The notes under the pieces were generated by a model. The model was not told where the DNA came from. It searched no databases and saw nothing but the letters and a program-made list of their open reading frames with translations. A program made the translations under genes and the position numbers. Shown piece after piece: positions 27,501 to 36,500 of a DNA stretch of 42,454 bases (position 1 is the stretch's first letter; every line of letters starts with the position of its first letter). Where the stretch lies: the NCBI GenBank assembly GCA_013138975.1, contig WTBR01000177.1:1-42454 (forward strand), written 5' to 3'. The DNA comes from Bacteroidales bacterium (GTDB lineage: Bacteria; Bacteroidota; Bacteroidia; Bacteroidales; UBA12077).

Positions 27501-30500
27501 ATTGATTATAATGATGTTGCTCTGTTTCATCACTCAAAAAATAATATTGTATTGGGCTTAATTTAAAATCTCCAATAATTACTTCCTGAGATACCTCATT
27601 CGCTTTTAGTATCATCATTGGTGCCAAACCGGAAATTGTCGGATTTAGAAAAATATCTTTTACACCTATTTTAAATCCGGCAGTATTCAGTTTGGCCTGT
27701 ATCTGAATTGTCTTTATAGAATCTCCTCCTAAACTGAAGAAATTATCTGTTACTCCTATTCCTTCAACTCCTAGTACTTTTGACCAAATATCAACTAATA
27801 AGCTTTCCTCTTTTGTTTTCGGCGCAAGGTAATTTTCTCCTGCTTTTATTTCCGGCGATGGCAGTAATTTACGATTTACTTTTCCATTAATCGTTAATGG
27901 GAGTTTGTCCAGCTCAACAAAATAAGATGGAACCATATAATCGGGAAGACTTAACGACAAATCTGCACGTATTTCTTCCTGATTGAACTCTTCTTTACTT
28001 ACAATATATGCGCATAGGTACTTATTACCATTTTCTTCTCTGGCTAAAACAATGCATTCGTTTATACTTTCATGTTTTAACAGTGTGTTCTCAATCTCAC
28101 CTAATTCTATCCTAAAGCCTCTTAATTGAACCTGATCATCTATTCGTCCAAGATATTCCAAGTCTCCATTGGATAAGATCTTCACAAGATCCCCGGAACG
28201 ATATAATCGTTCTTCCGGTTTATATGGATTCTTTATAAACTTCTCTTTTGTCAGATCTTCTCTTCCCAAGTAACCTCGACTAAGGCCATCTCCGCCTATT
28301 AATAATTCCCCTGCAACTCCTTTTGGAACTAATTTTAAATTATTATCAAGTACATAAGTTGTTAGTGTTGGTATTGAGGTGCCAATATTGCTTATGTTAT
28401 TTGCTATTTCATTTTTGCCTATTTCTTTATATGTAACATGAACTGTTGTCTCTGTTATTCCATACATATTAATCAACTTAACATCGGAATAAATATTAAA
28501 CCATTCTGCCAATTTATTTGGTTTTAAAGCTTCTCCTCCAAAAATTACATACCTTAAATTTTCTAAAGATTTACCCGGCTTCTGCAAGGCTATTTCCGAT
28601 AAATTATAAAATGCCGAAGGTGTCTGATTTAAAACAGTTACTTTTTCTTCACTAAGTATTTTATAATATTCAACTACGTCTTTTGCTACTATTTTTGGAA
28701 TAACAATTAATTTACCTCCATAAAGTAAAGCTCCGTACATTTCCCATACTGAAAAATCAAAACAATGTGAATGAAACATTGTCCAAACGTCTTTTTCATT
28801 AAAGTCAAATTGAAACTTTTCATTAAAAAATAATCGTACAAGATTTTTATGTTCTACCATAACTCCTTTAGGCATACCGGTTGTACCTGAAGTATAAATA
28901 ATATAACACAAATCCGATGGTTTATTAATTATCTCGATATTAGAAATATTATTCTCTAATTCCGACATCTCTTCTACACATATTATATTTCCATCAAATT
29001 CAATTCTCGTTGAAAGTTCTTTTGTGCTTATTACAATTTTAGAGCGGCTATCATTTAATATAAAATCTATTCTATCATCAGGGTAATCAGGATCTAGAGG
29101 AAGATATGCCCCGCCTGATTTTAACACCCCTAACATAGAAAATACGGTCTCAATGGAACGATCAAGGAATATTGTTACAATATCATCTCTAGCTATTCCA
29201 ATCTCTCGTATATGATGGGCAATAACATTCGCTTTTCTGTTTAATTCACTGTAAGTAAAAATATTGCCTTCACAACTTACTGCCACATTTTCAGGAGTCC
29301 TTTCTACTTGCTCTTCAAATAACTGGTGAATGGTCTTATCTTTTGGATAATCTGCTTTTGTATTGTTAAACTCATACAGCAACTGATGTTTCTCTTCTTT
29401 GGTTAGAATATCAATTTCAAAGATCTTAATCTCAGGCTTTCTTGCTAATTGAACTACGATCTGTTTAAAATAAACTATAAATCTATCTATTGTTTCAGCT
29501 TTGAATAGTTTGGTGCAATATTCAAAACTTAATATTAACTGTTCACCATAGTCTACTGCAGTTAAGGTGAAATCAAACTTTGAATCTACTTTGGTATGAA
29601 TAAGATTTTTATTATCTATTGCGGATAAATCACCACTATATTCTGCCTGATTCAATAAATTAAAAACAACATCAAAAATAGGATTACGGCTGGTATCTCT
29701 TTCTACTGATACCTTGTCTACTAAATCTTCGAACTGGTAATTTTGATTTTCGTAAGCTCCAAGCACAGTTTGTTTTAGGCTTGACACGAAATCCTTTATT
29801 GTTTCTTCACCTTTTACTTCATTAGGTATGGATAGTGTGTTAACGAACATCCCCACAATATTTTCCAGATCTGCATGATTCCTTCCGGCTATTGGTGTTC
29901 CTACAACTATATCATCTTGTCCGCTTAGCTTCGATAAAAGAATACTAAATACGGATAGCAAGGACATATACAAAGTAAGGTCATTTTCTTTGGTGAAAAA
30001 TCTTATCCCTTCGGTCTCTTCTTTGCTCAGTACAAAACTCACTGTTGCTCCTTCGTGACTTTGCATTAAAGGTCGAACATAATCTATTGGAAGGTTCAAT
30101 ACGGGTATCTCTCCTTCAAATTTATTAAGCCAATATTGTTCCTGATATTTTATTAGATCTTGCTGATCTTTACTATTTTGCCACTCGCTATAATCCTTGT
30201 ATTGTAAGGATAATGGAGATAATTCTTCTCCTGATAGCAAAGCCTGAAATTCTTTCTCTAAGATTGTATGCGAAGTTCCATCACTTATTATATGGTGCAT
30301 ATCAATCATTAGCAAGCTATCTTCTCCTTTTATATCTACTATAGCTGCTCGTAAAAAAGGTGCTTTAGTTAAATCGAAGGATCTTATGAATTTATTTCGT
30401 ACGTTTTCAAGTTCTGAATTTTCAATTCTTAGTTCTTCTAGCTTAAAATCAACATTCTTACTTATAATCTGAACAGGCTCTTGATCGACTATATTTATAC

Positions 30501-33500
30501 TTGTACGGAAACTCTCGTGTCGTTTTATTAGTTGTTTGAATACTTCTTCTATTTTTGATTTATCTACCTCTTTTCCCAATGAAATTATTCCGGGCATATT
30601 GTAGACTGTTGATGTCAAATCGAACTGTTGCAACAAATACAATCGCTTCTGTGCTGAGGATAATGGGTAATTTGATTGTTCCTTTGCTTTTGGTATGGAT
30701 ACAAACTCTTTTTTTGTACTTTTTTCTATCTGACTTGCCTGGGATTTTATAGTTGGATGTATAAATATTTCTCGTACCGGAAATTCAACTCCTAATTCTT
30801 TGTGTATATTACTTGCTAACACGGTAGCTTTGAGCGAATGACCTCCCATGGAGAAAAAATTAGCATTTACACTTATTTCTTCTTTATTTATATTTAATAC
30901 TTTTGACCATATTTCAAGCAAGTTTTCTTCTATTTCTGTGGATGGTGCTACATAATCGTCTCCCGCTTTTATTTCCGGTAATGGTAAAACTTTGCGATTT
31001 ACCTTTCCATTTGTAGTTAGTGGTAAACTTTCTAATTCTACAAAATATGACGGAATCATATAATCCGGGATTTGCAGTGACATATAAGCCCTTAAGTCTT
31101 CATGGCTGAATTCTTCTTTACTAACTATGTATGCGCATAGGTACTTGTCTCCATTTTCTTCGCGTGCTAATACTACACTTTCTTTAATGTTTTTATGTTT
31201 TAGTAAAGCATTTTCTATCTCGCCAAGTTCGACCCTGAAACCACGGATTTTCACCTGGTGATCAATCCTGCCTAAATATTCTAAATCTCCATTTGGCATT
31301 ATGCTAACTAAATCTCCAGAACGATAAATTTTCTCGTCCTGTTTATAAGGATTTGGGATAAATCTATCGTGAAATAATTCTATTTGATTTAAATAACCTA
31401 AAGATAAACCTTCACCTGCAATATGTAACTCTCCCGGAATACCTATCCCTTGTAACTGATTTAAATTATTAAGCACATATAAACTCGTGTTTGATACTCC
31501 TTTTCCTATTGGTATATTATTGGAAATATTTTCCTTATTTATAGAATAAAAACTTGAAAAAACAGTGGTTTCTGTGGGCCCATATAAATTCTCCAGCTTT
31601 ATATTCGGTGCTATCTCACTAAAAAGTTCTACATGCTCACTTTTTAAAGCTTCTCCTGCTAATATTATATACCGAAGGCTTCTTAACTTGTTTGATGTTT
31701 TGTTATTGATATAATAAATAAATGCACCAAACATCGAAGGAACAAAGTTGATGTGAGTAAGCTGATGTAATGATATATAATGTAGAATTAATTCCGGATT
31801 CTTTTCTCCTTCAGGTGGTAATATTGAAAGACTACCTCCCGGTAATATCCATCCAAAAATCTCACTTACAGAAACATCAAATATATAAGGTGTCTTAAAT
31901 AACCAGGTATTTTGCTGTTCTATTGAATATTTTGAGTTTAGAAAAAATAAAAGATTAACAACTGAAGAATTTCCAACTAAAACTCCTTTTGGTAATCCTG
32001 TCGATCCTGAAGTATATAATAAATATGCTATTTCCGGTTTTAGGTTTTTCTCTTTAACCCTAGGTCTTGATTGAGAATAAGCCAGATGTTTATCAATGTA
32101 TAAAACATCTAAATTTAAGCTTTCAAATTCTGAATATTTGCTTTGTGTTAAAAGTATATCAATACAGCTATCACGTAAAATATATTCAATTCTTTTACTT
32201 GGAGATTTTGTATCAATTGGTAAATACCCACATCCGGCTTTTAAAATCCCCAAAATACTAAGCATTAAATCTATCGACCTTTCTGCAATAATTCCAACTA
32301 AGCTATTGACTTTTAATCCTCTATTTATTAAATAATGTGCTATTTGATTTGAGCCTTGATCCAATTCTAAATAGCTTAATTTGGTATCTTCGAAAATTAA
32401 AGCTGTATTATCGGGTGTCCTTTCTACCTGCTCCTCAAATAACTGATGAATTGTCTTATCTTTTGGATATTCTGTTTTTGTATTGTTAAAATCATACAAT
32501 AACTGTTGCTTCTCTGCTTCTGTTAGAATATCTATTTCAGAGATTCTAAGTTCTGAATCGGAAACAATATGATTAATTACATTCTCAAAATGTACTTTTA
32601 AGCTCTTTATTATTTCTGAATCAAATATGTTGGCATTGTAGATAAAATCCACATGCAATACATCACTTAATGAAGCAGTAATTGTTAAATTATAATTTGT
32701 CTGCTCAAAGGTATCAACTCCTGATATTTGAATGTTTAACTGCTCATTTTCATGATCCAAATTCTCCATCTTTTCTGCTATAGGAAAATTCTCAAAAACA
32801 ATTATATGATCGATTAAATTTTGTTTTAATATGCTTTGTGCCTGTATTTCTGCCAAGGAAATATAATGATGCGTTTCTGAATCAAGATTTGAGTTTTGAA
32901 CTCTCTTTATTAAGGTATTAAATTCAAGATCTTGTGAAAATTGAATACGTACGGGAACATTATTTATAAATAAACCTACAATATTTTCAACTCCATAAAT
33001 TTCTGAAGGTCTCCCCGATACTACACTTCCAAATACAATATCTTCTTTATTACTATACTTACCTAAAACTATTGCCCAAACAGTTTGTAAAATTGTATTC
33101 GCTGTTACATTATTATCGGATGCAATTTTCTGAAATTTAGCTGATACTTTTTTAGATAATTGCAAGTGTTCCTTTTGCTGAACGAATTCATTTCCTTTTT
33201 TTGATAATTTCGGAAGTGATGCTTGCTCCTCATATCCTGAGAGATAATTTTCCCAATATTTTAAAGAAGTATCCTTATCTATTCCGTCTAACCATTTTAC
33301 ATATTCTTTGTAGGGAGTTACGCTATTTAATTTTAAGATTCTGTTATGTAATAAGCTATTGTATATTTCAAAGAAATCATTATTTAAAATACTTAAACAC
33401 CAGCCGTCCATTACAATATGGTGATTTGACCAAATCAACTCGTATTCGTTATTATCTAATTGCAATAAGGAATCTCGCATTAAGACATCGCGATCCAGAA

Positions 33501-36500
33501 TAAAACCTCTTTTCTTATCCTTGTTTTTATAATTGCTTATAAATTCCTCTTTTTCTTCTAAATTTAGATGTCTGATATCTTCATAATTAAACTCACATTC
33601 TCTATTCTTTAATACTATTTGAATCGGAATTTCAACTTCCTTATGAATAAAAATAGTACGAAGTATTTCATGCCTGTTAAAAAGCTTATTTAAACTTTTT
33701 TGCATTATATCCAGAGATATTTCACTATTTAAGCGATAGCTCATTTGAACAAAATATGCAAAGGATTCTGAATCATGTATTGCATGAAACAACATTCCCT
33801 CTTGCATTGGTGTTAACTTACAAATATCTTCTATCTCATATTTTTCATCTAATTTATCAACTTCATTAATTGAAAGGTTTTTATAGGTAAAATCTGATGG
33901 TGTTAATATTTTACTAGAAGTGCCTTTACAATGATTAATGATATTTAATAATGAGTTTTTATAGCTATCTAGAAAATCTGATACAAATTCTTCACTGTAA
34001 TATTTTTTCTTATACTTTACAGTAATTAATAGCTCACCTCCACTAACCATTCCTTCAAATGAAAAGTCATTAATAAATTCTCTATTCGAGCTTTTAGTCT
34101 CTCCATAAGATTCATCAGCAATACTAAACTTTTTCATTTGCTTAACATCGGCATCGAATTGACCTAAATAATTGAATTCTATTTGTGGTGTATAATTTAA
34201 ATCCAGATCGGGAGTAAATTCTTTGGGTGTGAGGTATTTTAAAATACCATAAGCAATACCTTTCTCCGGTATTTGATGTAGGCTTTCCTTTATACTCTTA
34301 ATTTGCATGGACAGATTATCCGCATTTGACATATCAAGTAAGACAGGATATAAGGAGGTAAACCAACCAATTGTCCTACTAATGTCAATATCTGCAAGGA
34401 TTTCTTCTCGCCCATGCCCCTCAAGGCTAATTAATACTTTATTATTCCCCAGTGAACTTTTTATCCCATAACTCAATCCACAAAGTAAAATATCATTGAT
34501 CTCAGTCCCATAGGCCGAATTTGTCCTATTTAACAAGTCCGATGTTGTTGCTTCATCAAGTGTAAACTGACTAATCCCTATTTCATTTTCCAAAAATCCC
34601 GAATCTTCAAATTCTCTATGGAGTGATTCTATTTCATTGTTTGTGATATTATCCCAGTATAATCTTTCCGAAAGCAGCTTTTTGCTTTGCGAATATTCTT
34701 TTAATTCTTTTGACCAATCCTTAAATGAATTAGTTTTTAATGGTAAAACTAATTTTTCCTCTTTATCAATCTGGTTAAAAAGCACTTCTATATCTTCAAA
34801 CAGGATACGCCATGAAATTCCATCAATTGCAAGATGATGAATAAGGATTAATAATCTATCTCCATCCGGTAATTGAAATAATCCTAACTTCATTAATGGC
34901 CCATTTTCCAAATCTATTGATCTTTGAAGCTGATTTGCACAGTTTGTTATCTTTTCTGAAGCCTCTTTTTCATCTCTAAAATCATAAATTTCAAGAGAAA
35001 CAGGAAAATCTTTAATCCCATTATTGTGTAAACCGAATCCTTTTTTTGAATTGTCAATATTACTTGTGATCCTTAATGCATCGTGATGATCCTGTATCTT
35101 TTGAAATACAGCTCTAATTTCCCCCTCATCAAGTCGCTCTTGTGAGGACAACATAAGCGATTGGTTATAATGATGAAGATCCGTTTTATCACCAAAAAAT
35201 TCATGATGTATAGGAGTTAATTCTACGTCTCCACTCACAGCATCTTGAGGAATTTCCCTGGTCGTAAGTATCATGTTTGAAACCACTCTTGAAATTGTCG
35301 GCTTATCAAAAATATCTTGTACACTTAATTTATAACCGGCTTTATTCAATCTAGATTGAATTTGAATGGTTTTTATAGAATCTCCTCCTAAACTGAAAAA
35401 ATTATCTGTTACTCCTATATCTTTAACACCAAGCACCTTTGACCAAACTTCAGCCAGTATCTTCTCTTCTTTTGTTTTCGGTGCTACAAAATCATCACTA
35501 GCCTTTATTTCTGGTTGAGGTAAAGATTTCCTATCTATTTTCCCATTTGCTGTTAATGGCATTTTTTCAAGTACAACAAAAAATGCCGGAACCATATAAT
35601 CGGGAAGCTGATCGGATAAATATGCACGAAAAGTTTCATGTTCGATTTCTTCTTTTGTAACAATATAGGCGCATAAATATTTATCTCCTTTATTATCTCG
35701 ATCCATTACAGTGCATTCCAGAATACTTGAATGCTTTAATAAAGCATTCTCTATTTCTCCTAATTCTATTCTAAATCCCCGAATCTTGACCTGATGGTCG
35801 ATTCTTCCTAAAAATTCAATATTACCTTCGGGTAACCAACGTGCTAAATCTCCGGTCTTGTATAAGCGATCGCCTTCAATGAAAGGATTATCAATAAATT
35901 TTTTAGATGTTAATTCAGGATTGTTTAGGTAACCAACTCCAAGTCCTGCTCCGCTTAAACACAACTCTCCAGAAATTCCTATGGCTTGATTTTTATTAAA
36001 TTCATCTAATATATAAACTTGTACGTTTGCAATCGGACAACCGATCAATATCCTTTTTTTATTATTGCTAAATTTATATACTGTTGAACATACGCTATTT
36101 TCCGTTGGGCCATACTCATTAATCAATTCAACCTTATTGAATTTTTCAAAATGTTCATTTACTAATTCTTCTGTAAAATTATCTCCTGCTATGGTTATTG
36201 TTTTCACATATTTCAGTTCGTCAGATAATTCCTTCAAAAATAAGCTGTATAAAGATGGGGTTATTAAGAAATTTGTTACCAAATTTCTTTTTAGCAGATG
36301 AGCTATGTATGCAATGTTTACCCTTTTATCTTGTTGTATGAGTATCAATTTTGCCCCACAAATTAAGGGTGTAAAAATATCTTCAACCGAACTATCAAAT
36401 GAAAATGATGGTATTTGTAAAACCTCATCCGTTTCATCAAAATTGTATTGTACTTTCCTCCAATTAAGTGTATTGATTATTGTTTTATGCTTTATTGCAA

